Positions 9,013 to 17,414 of a stretch of 44,885 bases of DNA are shown here, piece by piece. Source of the DNA: Veillonella sp. (GTDB lineage: Bacteria; Bacillota; Negativicutes; Veillonellales; Veillonellaceae); contig NZ_SVCB01000051.1 of the NCBI RefSeq assembly GCF_015058545.1, positions 1 to 44,885 of the forward strand. The letters are read 5' to 3'. The notes beneath the pieces are model-generated. The model saw only the letters and a list, made by a program, of their open reading frames with translations, was not told where the DNA came from and ran no database searches. The stretch's first letter is position 1. Each line of letters starts with the position of its first letter. The position numbers were made by a program, and so were the translations under genes.

Positions 9013-9047
9013 GGTGCCACAACGTGCCGATGCAGCGTCATGGCACC
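9013..9047 (-). other. Intercistronic hairpin between aldolase and fucO
   Basis: GGTGCCA pairs with TGGCACC. In minus-strand RNA the stem extends to about 12 bp with two G-U pairs around an 11-nt loop. No U tract follows on either strand, so it looks more like an mRNA processing or stability element than a terminator. Confidence 0.45.
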
Positions 9048-9082
9048 TATATGAAACCCTTACAAAGGTCGCATAACTGATT

Positions 9083-9982
9083 TTATTTTTTATTACGCCA
9101 TAAAGCGTCGGCCACAGGAGCCAATTTTTCTTTTTGAGCATCTGTCAACGGTTTGATAGGTACACGGCAGTTTTCCTGCATAGGTGCGCCTAATTCTTTA
9201 AGAGCCCATTTCATAACCGGATTGAATGGTACATGCACTTCATAGAAGGCAAAGTAGGCATCAATCTTACGTTGCAATTCTTTTAAAGCACTTAAATCTT
9301 CAGCAGCTAATGCTTTGATTACATTAGCACACATTTCCGGATCTACGTTGGATTGTGCACCGATACAGCCATCACCGCCGGAGATTACCGATGGAATACA
9401 GTTGTTATCATAGCCTGTATATATTTTAAAATCAGGATATTTTGGTTTTAAAAATTGGATGTAACGCTGGGTATGACGCAATACCGGATGCGTGTCTTTA
9501 ACGCCTACCAAGTTGTCGTGTTTTTCACGAAGAGCCAACAAGGTTTCAGCCGGGATGTCAAAACCGGTACGATCACCATAATTATAGATATATACCGGGC
9601 CATCAATGGCACTCAACACTTCATCAAAGTAAGCAAATACATCATCCCCATTACAAGCGCTGTAGTATGGACCTACGATGATAACCGCATCAGCACCGGC
9701 TTTAAGTACTTCATTGGAAAGCTGAATAGTTTCCGCTTTTACCATACGACCGGTACCGGCGATAACTTCCCAACGGCCTTTGCCGTATTCAATGGCATCC
9801 AAGATAAATTCCTTGATTTCATCATATGAAAACGCATAGAATTCACCGGCGCTGCCACCGGCCAATACGCCGTCAATACCGGCTTCAATCAACTGATCGT
9901 AAAATGCATGCATCTGATCGTAGTTAACTGTTTCGTCCGCATTCATCGATGTCAAAATCGGACATATATATTTTGCTTTCAC
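9083..9982 (-). CDS. DapA-family aldolase, probable 2-keto-3-deoxy-L-fuconate aldolase
   Basis: A 299-residue class I aldolase of the dihydrodipicolinate synthase/N-acetylneuraminate lyase family. The Schiff-base lysine lies in GVKDT (Lys162), the proton-relay tyrosine in YNYGDRTG (Tyr133), and the GGSAGE substrate loop at 42-47. In the C. jejuni fuc locus the DapA-like Cj0481 sits in the same context and is proposed to split 2-keto-3-deoxyfuconate into pyruvate and L-lactaldehyde. The context, not the fold, supplies the substrate. True DapA is less likely because all neighbours are fucose genes and the next gene processes lactaldehyde. GTG start, 12 nt after the preceding stop codon, so the two are co-transcribed. 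Confidence 0.82.
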   Translation of the reverse strand: MKAKYICPILTSMNADETVNYDQMHAFYDQLIEAGIDGVLAGGSAGEFYAFSYDEIKEFILDAIEYGKGRWEVIAGTGRMVKAETIQLSNEVLKAGADAVIIVGPYYSACNGDDVFAYFDEVLSAIDGPVYIYNYGDRTGFDIPAETLLALREKHDNLVGVKDTHPVLRHTQRYIQFLKPKYPDFKIYTGYDNNCIPSVISGGDGCIGAQSNVDPEMCANVIKALAAEDLSALKELQRKIDAYFAFYEVHVPFNPVMKWALKELGAPMQENCRVPIKPLTDAQKEKLAPVADALWRNKK

Positions 9983-9994
9983 AAGCCTTACCCC

Positions 9995-11107
9995 CTACTT
10001 CTTATTCAAATCGTATACCATTTCCATGTCGGCCCACCATTCATTTTTCTGAGCGCCTTCGATACGAGTTTGACACGGATCGGTTTCACGCCACCAACGC
10101 TGTGTTTCCGGATCGTTGGCCATTTTTGCCATATCGTATTCAAAATCATCGCCTTCATAGACCATAATTGAAAACAGCAAATCATCACGATTGAAAATCT
10201 GATAGTGTGTAATACCGCATTCACGAATCATTTTATTTACACTGGCGAATGGGTCGGCATGTAATGCCTTGTAATATTCCGCTTTTTCAGGGCGAAGTTT
10301 AATTACGCTGGCAAATACTTGCGGTTTATTTAATTTATATAATTTTTTGGCATTTTTAGAGAAAATGTCAGGATCATCATGGAAGTATTCACGTACGGAG
10401 TTTAAATGATCCTTAAAGTTAGAATACAATTCCACAACCGGGAAGTTTGATGCATAAATTAAGCGACTATGATCAAAAGTACCGGAAATAAAGTCTAATA
10501 AATTCTTAACAAACACCTTATCTTCCGTAGCATAACCGGATACTTTGCAGTATACATTCGGCAAGGATGCCAATTTGGTCATCGCTTCTTTGTAGTCCGG
10601 CGTCAATTCCGTTACGTTACCGCAATGGTTGATGACTAATTTCAAGTCCGGAACTTGTGCTGCCGCCTGATAAATATCTATCAATTCTTCAACACGGTTA
10701 CAACTTTCAAAGATTAAGCCTTTGTCAGCCAATACTTCGAGGCCTTCAATGAAGCTTCGTTCCAAACAACGTCCACGCGGGGAGCTGTCAATGTGAAGCG
10801 GTTCACGCACACCTACGATACCGGCCGGCAAACGTACATGGCCGCTTAAATTACGGGCACGCATGATTTTTGCCAAAATCTTAGGACTGTTCAACTTGAA
10901 GATAAATTCATCTTCTTTAATCGCGTCGTCACAGTCCACTTCGATATAAATGCCCCCTTTAAAGTCTACGCCCGCTTTGGCGTATTCTCTAACCAGGTCA
11001 TCCATGGAAAAGCTCTGCTGAATTACCCCTTTACAGGAATTCAACCAAGGTAAATGTAATACATCCAAGTCCCATATATGTAAATGGGAATCTACAATTT
11101 CCAACAT
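9995..11107 (-). CDS. Fused amidohydrolase (L-fuconolactonase) - L-rhamnose/fucose mutarotase
   Basis: A 370-residue fusion. Residues 1 to about 255 are an amidohydrolase-2 TIM barrel beginning EIVDSHLHIWDL, with HxH metal ligands, a later NHCGN and a VSGYATED segment, as in fuconolactone and rhamnonolactone hydrolases. Residues about 263-370 are a RhaM/YiiL-type mutarotase with the EYYKALH box (His283), a THYQIF strand and the RWW pair (338-339). In C. jejuni these are two genes (Cj0487, Cj0488). Fusion would couple anomer interconversion of fucose with hydrolysis of the lactone made by the dehydrogenase. I start at the ATG 8 nt after AAAGGAGA; a frame nine residues longer lacks a ribosome site. 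There is no stop or frameshift at the junction. Confidence 0.85.
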   Translation of the reverse strand: MLEIVDSHLHIWDLDVLHLPWLNSCKGVIQQSFSMDDLVREYAKAGVDFKGGIYIEVDCDDAIKEDEFIFKLNSPKILAKIMRARNLSGHVRLPAGIVGVREPLHIDSSPRGRCLERSFIEGLEVLADKGLIFESCNRVEELIDIYQAAAQVPDLKLVINHCGNVTELTPDYKEAMTKLASLPNVYCKVSGYATEDKVFVKNLLDFISGTFDHSRLIYASNFPVVELYSNFKDHLNSVREYFHDDPDIFSKNAKKLYKLNKPQVFASVIKLRPEKAEYYKALHADPFASVNKMIRECGITHYQIFNRDDLLFSIMVYEGDDFEYDMAKMANDPETQRWWRETDPCQTRIEGAQKNEWWADMEMVYDLNKK

Positions 11108-11174
11108 GTTACCGTCTCCTTTAATGTAAGACATTCTTATAGCTTATTTATAATCAATTTTTAGCCATATAAGT

Positions 11175-11202
11175 GGATTGCCGACATTTCAGCCGGCAAT
11201 CC
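11175..11202 (-). other. Intercistronic hairpin between fucP and the lactonase-mutarotase gene
   Basis: GGATTGCCG (11175-11183) pairs perfectly with CGGCAATCC (11194-11202) around a 10-nt loop, 13 nt past the fucP stop codon. Minus-strand RNA continues ACTTATATGG, without a U tract. It may protect or process the upstream fucP message, or act as a leaky terminator. Confidence 0.5.
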
Positions 11203-11215
11203 TTGTCAGTACGTA

Positions 11216-12460
11216 TTAGTCTTTAGATACACCATTCAAACCGTACCAAGCTACATATAAGAAGCAAGGTAATAAGAGTAAGAAGCTGGCACCGGTACCC
11301 CAGTGGTCGGCTACATAACCCATGAAGAACGGCATGAACGCACCACCTACGATACTCATGATTAACAAACTGGCTGCTTTCTTAACTAAGCTGTTAGGAA
11401 TTTTCACAACAGACAAAGCGAAGATTGTTGGGAAACTGATAGACATGAAGAAGAAGGATAACCAAAGAACGATAACGGCCGGTAAGTCATGTACGAACTG
11501 TAACACAACCATAATCCCTGCATTGATCAAGGAGTAAGTAGCCAAAATTACGTTACTTTTAACCTTTTTCATGATAGGTGTTGTTACGATACGACCAAGT
11601 AAGAAGGCTACCAAGGCGATACTGAAGAAGTAAGCCGCTTCATGGTCAGCCAAACCATGCCAGTGTTCTACGGAGTAGTTAATGAAGAAGGCACCGGCAC
11701 CTACTTGTGCAGCAATATACAAGAACTGAGCAATAACGCCTAAACGGAAATGACGGAAGGAGAATAATTTACCATAAGAGCTATCAGTATCTTCTTCGAC
11801 AACATCACCGGCTGCTTCACTAACTTCAGCACCTTCCGGCATGCGAGTGAATACGAAGAGTGCCAATACAGCAAGTACTACTACGGCAATCCCTACATAT
11901 ACCATCTGAACGTTGGCCATGTTTTGGTCAATGTTGCCGTGGGATAAGGACAAGAACAATACGCCGCCAACGATAGGTCCCAAGAACTGACCAACACCGT
12001 TGAAGCTTTGTGCCATGTTGATACGGAACGCCGCATCTTCATCACTACCTAATTTGGTAATGTACGGGTTGGCATTTGTTTCCAAGCTGCCGAGACCGCA
12101 GGCGATAATAAAGAAGGCTAATAAGAATAAGTTAAAGCTTTGTTCGTTACTGGCCGGGATAATAAATAAAGCGCCTAATGCATATAAGGCCAGACCCATA
12201 ATGATACCGCCTTTGTAGCCGAATTTAGTAGCTACCATGGAGGCCGGAATTGCGATTACGAAGTAACCGCCGAAGTACGCTGCTTGCAATAAGCCGGATA
12301 CGGCTTTAGTAATACCTAAGTGATTTTGGAAGTTTTTATTCATAACGTCCAAGAGGCCATAACTGAAACCCCAGAGGAAGAATAAAGAAGTTACTAACCA
12401 AAACGCGATTTTAATGTTTCTGCTGGTAACGAGTTTACCTGCGGCACCTTGTTGATTCAT
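11216..12460 (-). CDS. fucP: L-fucose:H+ symporter
   Basis: A 414-residue, 12-helix MFS protein of the FucP family. The two carboxylates essential in E. coli FucP are both present in matching sequence: Asp38 in LWGFSYGLLDVMNKNFQ and Glu127 in GLGSLETNANPY. The block YKGGIIMGLALYALGA is also close to the E. coli protein. It brings fucose across the cytoplasmic membrane with protons. The central loop (about 215-230) is unusually acidic (VVEEDTD). It begins 15 nt after the dehydrogenase stop codon with AGGAGG, so it is in the same operon. Confidence 0.93.
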   Translation of the reverse strand: MNQQGAAGKLVTSRNIKIAFWLVTSLFFLWGFSYGLLDVMNKNFQNHLGITKAVSGLLQAAYFGGYFVIAIPASMVATKFGYKGGIIMGLALYALGALFIIPASNEQSFNLFLLAFFIIACGLGSLETNANPYITKLGSDEDAAFRINMAQSFNGVGQFLGPIVGGVLFLSLSHGNIDQNMANVQMVYVGIAVVVLAVLALFVFTRMPEGAEVSEAAGDVVEEDTDSSYGKLFSFRHFRLGVIAQFLYIAAQVGAGAFFINYSVEHWHGLADHEAAYFFSIALVAFLLGRIVTTPIMKKVKSNVILATYSLINAGIMVVLQFVHDLPAVIVLWLSFFFMSISFPTIFALSVVKIPNSLVKKAASLLIMSIVGGAFMPFFMGYVADHWGTGASFLLLLPCFLYVAWYGLNGVSKD

Positions 12461-12475
12461 GTACAGTACCTCCTA

Positions 12476-13255
12476 TTAGCTCAACGCACGATCGAGATGA
12501 ACATAGCCGCCATCTACGAATACCCATTGACCGGTAGTATGCGAGGATTTAGGCGATAATACGAAAACTGCTGTGTCAGCGATTTCTTCGATTGTTGTGA
12601 AACGACGTTCCAACGGAATTTTGTCGGTAATAACTTTTTTACGAGCTTCCGGATCATCAAATGTTTTAATCCAGTTAGCGTATAAAGGAGTCCAGCATTC
12701 GCTGACTACGATAGCGTTGCTGCGTACGCCGTCATCCAATAAAGCGGCTGCCCATTCACGGGTAAGACCCAAGATAGCACCTTTAGCGGCTGCATAAGCA
12801 CTTGTTTTACCTTGGCCGGTTAATGCTGTTTTGGATGTGATGTTCAAGATGGAACCTTTAGATTCACGTAAGTAGTTAACAGCTGCGTGTACCAATTCAT
12901 AATAGTGAGTTAAATTGCCATGAATACTCTTTTCAAATTCTTGCCAAGATGTAGTGTCGAGGTCTTTGTTGTCATTGGCGCCGGCGTTGTTTACGATACC
13001 GTAGATGCCGCCGTGACGAGCTGCTACATCATCAACAATACCTTTAATTTTGTCGGTATCGTTTAAGTCAATCTGAATGAATTCATAGTTAGTCGTGATT
13101 TCTTCCATGTCTTTTTTGAATTCGTCCGTAATTGGGGAACGGGAAAGAATAACAGGAATCGCACCTTCACGTGCTAACGAAAGGGAAATACCACTGCCGA
13201 TGCCTTTACCGCCACCGGTTACAAATACAACCTTGTCTTTTAATTGCAAATCCAT
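12476..13255 (-). CDS. SDR-family dehydrogenase, probable L-fucose dehydrogenase
   Basis: A 259-residue short-chain dehydrogenase. The coenzyme loop TGGGKGIG is at 13-20, NNAG at 89-92, and the catalytic set Ser141, Tyr154, Lys158 lies in ITSKTALTGQGKTSAYAAAKG. It oxidises the sugar to its lactone, supplying NAD(P)H. The equivalent gene in the C. jejuni locus is fucX (Cj0485), shown there to be an L-fucose dehydrogenase. I start at the ATG 8 nt after GGAGG rather than an upstream frame overlapping that site. C-terminal GYVHLDRALS agrees with family length. Alternative SDR substrates cannot be excluded from sequence alone. Confidence 0.82.
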   Translation of the reverse strand: MDLQLKDKVVFVTGGGKGIGSGISLSLAREGAIPVILSRSPITDEFKKDMEEITTNYEFIQIDLNDTDKIKGIVDDVAARHGGIYGIVNNAGANDNKDLDTTSWQEFEKSIHGNLTHYYELVHAAVNYLRESKGSILNITSKTALTGQGKTSAYAAAKGAILGLTREWAAALLDDGVRSNAIVVSECWTPLYANWIKTFDDPEARKKVITDKIPLERRFTTIEEIADTAVFVLSPKSSHTTGQWVFVDGGYVHLDRALS

Positions 13256-13406
13256 GATACATACCTCCAATTTAAATTAACACTCTATACACCTATAAAC
13301 CAACTAAGTCGCGTACCTCTTACCGGACTTACTGTTTATATTCTTTGGAAACGCAGCCGACTCGATTCACACACAATCTCATCTGCCCTGCGTTAGGCCC
13401 ACCGTA

Positions 13407-14924
13407 CTATACGGTAGTGGCCAAGCGCCAAATTGAAAAGTCATTCTGTTCATTTTTTTCTGCCTTGGTCAATTTCCCGTCGGCAACTTCACAAATCTCA
13501 TCTACAATTGCATAGCCAACTTCTTTAATAGTTTGAGTTCCGTCTACTACTGTACCTGCATTCAAATCGATAGCATCGTTCATATTATTAAAGGTGAATG
13601 TGTTGGATGACACTTTGATTGTCGGTGTAATCGGGCTGCCTGTCGGCGTACCGCGACCGGTTGTGAATACGGCAATATTGCAACCGCCGGCTACCATGCC
13701 GCTCAATTGTTCAATATCATTGCCCGGCGTATTCATAAAGGTTAAGCCTTTATCGACAATTGGTTTGGCGTAATCTTTTACGGCTACAACCGGACTATTA
13801 CCGGCTTTATAAATACAACCTAAGGATTTTTCTTCAATACTGCTGAGGCCGCCTTCAATGTTCCCCGGGCTCGGGTTAGCACCGCGAATATCCGCATTGG
13901 AGTCGATAACTTCTTGTTCATAGCCTTTAATGGTACTCATGATTTGTTCGCTTACAACGCCATTAATACCGCGTTTGGCCAGAATATGTTCAGCCCCGAT
14001 AAGTTCAGTCGTTTCCGCCAAGATAACAGCGCCGTTGTGGCTTACTACGATATCGGAGGCTACGCCGAGCGCCGGATTGGCACTCAAACCGGAGAAGCTG
14101 TCACTGCCGCCACATTCCGTACCGAGGACTACATCCGCCAAGGTCCCTTCGGAGCGTTCTTCTTTAAGCGCTTCCGCCAACATATTTTTAACAATTTCCG
14201 TACCGCGACGAATACTCTTTTCCGTACCGCCGGTGGCTTGGATTGTGAAAAACTCTACTTTCTTATACGGTGCGCGAGCTTTAATTTCTTCAGCTACCGT
14301 ATGTGCCTGAACAACTTCACAGCCAAGGCCTACTACCAAAACACCATATACGTTTGGATTAGCTGCCGTCCCTACGATAACGTCTTTTGTCTGATCCGCA
14401 TCATAGGAGAGTTCGCTACAACCATGTTGATGGTTAACATATACTACCTTAGTATCGTCACGACGTTCCACATCGCTGTACATAACACCGTTGGCAATAC
14501 GTTCTACTACTTTATTAGCACAGTGAACGCTTGGAATTACCAAGATGTGATTGCGGAAACCAAAGCTTCCGTCGCTGCGACGATAACCGGTTAATTTATA
14601 ACTGTCTTTACCTTTTTCAATATGAGTCTTACGTTCTACATCTTGATCGATGTCGCGAACTTCCGAATCAAGGTCACCGCGCCCGCGTTCACCTTCAATA
14701 TTATGAACATGAACCCATTGGCCCGGTTCAATATCTACTTCGGCAACGCCGATGTGCGAATCATATTTAATTACGGGGCTTCCTTTGGCGATTCGTTCGG
14801 TAGCGAACTTATGGCCCTTTGGAATCGGTTCTTTAATGACTACATCAAGGACCGTATCCCCTACCTTTAACGGCTCGATAGCGGTTGCTACGTTATCAAT
14901 TGAGCCTACATGAATACCTTTCAT
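13407..14924 (-). CDS. UxaA-family dehydratase, probable L-fuconate dehydratase
   Basis: A 505-residue full-length altronate-dehydratase family protein. An N-terminal SAF domain (about 1-90) is followed by the UxaA catalytic region, with GYRRSDGSFGFRNHILVIPS, NHQHGCSE, GLGCEV and GTECGGSDSFSG blocks containing the conserved cysteines and histidine. It dehydrates a sugar acid to its 2-keto-3-deoxy form. The same family, as two separate genes (Cj0482 and Cj0483, N- and C-terminal halves), occurs in the C. jejuni fucose locus; here both halves are one uninterrupted gene. It is the first gene of the minus-strand fuc transcript, divergent from the IclR regulator, with GGAGGTG before the ATG. A 151-nt spacer separates it from the dehydrogenase gene. 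Confidence 0.83.
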   Translation of the reverse strand: MKGIHVGSIDNVATAIEPLKVGDTVLDVVIKEPIPKGHKFATERIAKGSPVIKYDSHIGVAEVDIEPGQWVHVHNIEGERGRGDLDSEVRDIDQDVERKTHIEKGKDSYKLTGYRRSDGSFGFRNHILVIPSVHCANKVVERIANGVMYSDVERRDDTKVVYVNHQHGCSELSYDADQTKDVIVGTAANPNVYGVLVVGLGCEVVQAHTVAEEIKARAPYKKVEFFTIQATGGTEKSIRRGTEIVKNMLAEALKEERSEGTLADVVLGTECGGSDSFSGLSANPALGVASDIVVSHNGAVILAETTELIGAEHILAKRGINGVVSEQIMSTIKGYEQEVIDSNADIRGANPSPGNIEGGLSSIEEKSLGCIYKAGNSPVVAVKDYAKPIVDKGLTFMNTPGNDIEQLSGMVAGGCNIAVFTTGRGTPTGSPITPTIKVSSNTFTFNNMNDAIDLNAGTVVDGTQTIKEVGYAIVDEICEVADGKLTKAEKNEQNDFSIWRLATTV

Positions 14925-15092
14925 CTGTTACACCTCCACAATGCACTTGTTTACAGGTTTAAGCCGGCCATTGCCAAGCTTCTAAAAAGAGTAACTTCTT
15001 CACACGCATTTTGTATATTTTCACAAACTTGTACTTATATACATACTTTTAACCACAGTCTAAATTCAACCTGTTCGCACATAAGAATCGCT

Positions 15093-15119
15093 TTTGTGTT
15101 TCGCATATACAAACACAAA
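15093..15119. promoter_or_regulatory. Candidate IclR operator 1 (27-bp inverted repeat)
   Basis: TTTGTGTTT (15093-15101) and AAACACAAA (15111-15119) form a perfect 9+9 inverted repeat with a 9-nt centre. The centre and right arm contain CGCATATACAAACA (15102-15115), which recurs identically at 15258-15271. It lies just downstream of the predicted uxaA transcription start, a repressor-like position. Confidence 0.6.
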
Positions 15120-15146
15120 TATCATTTACGTACTATTTATGTTCTT

Positions 15147-15176
15147 ATCATATACTTAATCATACGTAAAAGTCAA
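15147..15176 (-). promoter_or_regulatory. Predicted sigma-A promoter of the fuc operon
   Basis: On the minus strand TTGACT (15171-15176) is followed after 18 nt by TATGAT (15147-15152). The resulting start would be near 15140, about 215 nt upstream of the uxaA ATG, leaving a long leader that includes the inverted repeat at 15093-15119. Confidence 0.5.
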
Positions 15177-15257
15177 TAACATTCGTATATACGCAATAAC
15201 TATTTGTCATAATAGCAATAATCAAGGGCATTAAATTGCGAAAATCATATTATGGTA

Positions 15258-15284
15258 CGCATATACAAACAAACGTGATACAAT
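15258..15284 (+). promoter_or_regulatory. Candidate IclR operator 2 and extended -10 promoter of the IclR gene
   Basis: CGCATATACAAACA (15258-15271) is identical to the copy at 15102-15115, same orientation, 156 bp away. It is followed by an extended -10, TG-A-TACAAT (15276-15284), with no good -35. The motif occupies the -35 zone, so binding there would block the regulator's own promoter. GCATATA (15259-15265) also has an inverted partner TATATGC at 15286-15292. Confidence 0.5.
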
Positions 15285-15368
15285 ATATATGCAAATTATA
15301 TACGTTAAAGTTTTTGGCATAATAAATTACCTTTAAATAAAATAATCTTGAGAAAGGAGGTTTTTAAT

Positions 15369-16184
15369 ATGCCTTCCAAAAAATTAATTAAGCATGATGC
15401 ATTGCCCTCCGATTGCACGCCTTCGCCCACACAACATAAACCGACTTTACGAGTTATTAAGATTCTTGAGACGGTGGCCGGCAGTAACGGGTTAACCCTG
15501 TCGCAAATTGCTACACAGCTCGATTGCCCAAAAAGTACGCTCACCCCTATTTTAAAAACATTAGTAGATAATAACTTCTTACTCTGCGAAGACGAATCGC
15601 TAATATATACTATTGGTAAGCAAGCTTTTATAATCGGTAATACCTATCAGCATAACGGCGATATCTTAACGCTCATCAAAGATCAAATGGAGACTATGTC
15701 TTCCTTGTGTAAAGAAACCATCCATCTGGGTGTCTTGGAAGGCAATGAAATTATGTACCTGCAAAAGGTAAACAGTCCGAAACCATTGCAGCTGATTTCC
15801 TCCATCGGTAAACGCTTACCGGCTTACGCCACCGCTTTAGGCAAAGCCTTATTATACGACCACTCCTTGGAGGACTTACGTCAACTGTTCCCGAATTCAT
15901 TACCGCCGTTAACCGAAAATACCATACCTACGGTAGATGCACTCTATCAAGATATCCATAAAGACGCTAATGATGAATTTACTTACGAAGAAGAGGAAAT
16001 CACGAAATACGCCCGCTGTATTGCCATGCCGCTGCGCGTAAACAACCAAATCGTAGCCGCCCTCAGTATCAGTTTCATCGTCTTTGACGCTACACCGGAA
16101 CATATTACGAATATAAAATATATTTTAAGACGCTTCGGTACCGTCATTGCCAAACTTATGGAAACTAAAAACTTCCAATACTAA
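15369..16184 (+). CDS. IclR-family regulator of the fucose genes
   Basis: A 271-residue regulator. A winged HTH lies at about residues 24-85 (LRVIKILETVAGSNGLTLSQ, then LDCPKSTLTPILKTL), followed by an IclR effector domain (about 100-270) with YLQKVNSPKPLQLISSIGKRLPAYATALGKALL. The ATG at 15369 is 7 nt after AAAGGAGG; a TTG further upstream in the frame precedes that site and is rejected. It is divergent from the fuc operon as in C. jejuni, where IclR-type Cj0480 is the fucose-locus regulator. The two 14-bp repeats in the intergenic region are the natural candidate binding sites. The first 20 residues form a polar tail ahead of the HTH. Confidence 0.88.
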   Translation: MPSKKLIKHDALPSDCTPSPTQHKPTLRVIKILETVAGSNGLTLSQIATQLDCPKSTLTPILKTLVDNNFLLCEDESLIYTIGKQAFIIGNTYQHNGDILTLIKDQMETMSSLCKETIHLGVLEGNEIMYLQKVNSPKPLQLISSIGKRLPAYATALGKALLYDHSLEDLRQLFPNSLPPLTENTIPTVDALYQDIHKDANDEFTYEEEEITKYARCIAMPLRVNNQIVAALSISFIVFDATPEHITNIKYILRRFGTVIAKLMETKNFQY

Positions 16185-16204
16185 TAGAATCTCAATTAAC
16201 AGCC

Positions 16205-16264
16205 AAAAGCTCCTTGCTTACTGTTGAACTCTACATTGAGTTTAACAATAAACAAGGAGCTTTT
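16205..16264. terminator. Bidirectional terminator between IclR gene and alr
   Basis: A long two-part hairpin: AAAAGCTCCTTG pairs with CAAGGAGCTTTT (12 bp), and inside it a second helix of 10 bp with one G-T pair closes on TACATT. A/T runs on both flanks suit convergent termination. Confidence 0.9.
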
Positions 16265-16304
16265 ATGTTTATATTTATGCTTATGTCTACTTTTAATTCT
16301 ATTT

Positions 16305-17414
16305 TTAAATATAAATACGCGGTACTCGTTCGGAGAAGTCACAGAAGACTTCATACGGAATCGTGCCTACCAAGGTCGCAATTTCAAGCACCGTAATACT
16401 TTCGTCACCTTGTGTGCCGATTAAAACGACCTCATCGCCGGGATGAACCGGTACGCCTTCCGGCATGGCCACCATCAATTGGTCCATACAAACGCGCCCT
16501 ACAATGGGGCAACGACGACCGTGAATGAGTACACTGCCACGATTAGACAAACTGCGCGGATAACCATCGGCGTAGCCTACAGGAATCGTTGCCACCGTCG
16601 TAAGTCGGTCGGTCGTATAGGTACCGCCATAACCGATGCGTTCGCCGGCCTTCAAATGCTGTACATGTACAACTTTACTGTAAAGGCTCAGCGCCGGACG
16701 TAGTCCCAGGCGATTAGGCACATCCAAAGACGGCATGATGCCGTATTGAATAATCCCCGGCCGAGCATCCGTAAATAAACTGTCTTTAACGGCCAACAAA
16801 CCGGCACTGTTAGCCAAGGAAAAACGGAACGGCTCGGAGCGATGAGCGCGAATCATTTCCACCATATTACGGAACATTGCAGTTTGTTGATAGGCACTGG
16901 TTTTATCGGCCGCATCAGCGCTGGCCATATGCGAAAAGAAACCATCCACGCGTAAATGCGGATACGCTTCCACTTTTTGCATAAAATCCAAGGCATGATC
17001 CGGATGAATACCGATGCGATGCATCCCCGTATCAACGGCAATACAACATTCAATAATCGTATCATGACGGGCAGCACAAGCTTCCAAAGCCGCCAAATCG
17101 GTGGATTCACAGATAGCCGGCCGTGAATTGCCTTCTACAATTAAATCAAAGGATTGGGGCAAAGTAATTCCCAACAAATAAATAGGCACCATGATACCGG
17201 CCGCACGAAGTGGCAAGGCTTCCTCCGGGAATGCCACGGCCAGCGATTCATAGCCTTCTTCCACGGCAATACGCCCTACCATGACACTGCCGTGGCCATA
17301 GCCGTTCGCTTTTATTACCGCTGTGCTGGTACTCCATTCCGGTAAACTATCTTTGATGCGGCGCAAATTCTCACGAATAATGGCCGTATCGATTTCTATA
17401 TGGGTCGGTCTCAT
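16305..17414 (-). CDS. alr: Alanine racemase
   Basis: A 369-residue PLP enzyme interconverting L- and D-alanine for peptidoglycan. The PLP lysine is Lys35 in AVIKANGYGHG. The C-terminal domain has the active-site tyrosine loop GERIGYGGTYTT and the RVCMDQLMV block, all standard for the family, as is total length. AGGAGG stands 9 nt before the ATG. It stands alone between its own AT-rich upstream region and the shared terminator with the IclR gene, with no functional tie to the fucose or oxoproline clusters. Confidence 0.95.
   Translation of the reverse strand: MRPTHIEIDTAIIRENLRRIKDSLPEWSTSTAVIKANGYGHGSVMVGRIAVEEGYESLAVAFPEEALPLRAAGIMVPIYLLGITLPQSFDLIVEGNSRPAICESTDLAALEACAARHDTIIECCIAVDTGMHRIGIHPDHALDFMQKVEAYPHLRVDGFFSHMASADAADKTSAYQQTAMFRNMVEMIRAHRSEPFRFSLANSAGLLAVKDSLFTDARPGIIQYGIMPSLDVPNRLGLRPALSLYSKVVHVQHLKAGERIGYGGTYTTDRLTTVATIPVGYADGYPRSLSNRGSVLIHGRRCPIVGRVCMDQLMVAMPEGVPVHPGDEVVLIGTQGDESITVLEIATLVGTIPYEVFCDFSERVPRIYI

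Noticed and set aside
9083..9982. dapA of lysine biosynthesis
   Set aside because: It lies inside the fucose operon between the lactonase and fucO; a keto-deoxy-acid aldolase fits better.
13256..13406. Short imperfect palindromes between the UxaA and dehydrogenase genes (AAGTC..GACTT, ACCGTA..TACGGT)
   Set aside because: Stems are short or broken by mismatches, and no promoter or terminator pattern accompanies them.
13914..14594. A 226-codon plus-strand frame opposite the UxaA-family gene
   Set aside because: The minus-strand protein is a clear full-length family member; the opposite frame has no recognisable protein features or ribosome site.
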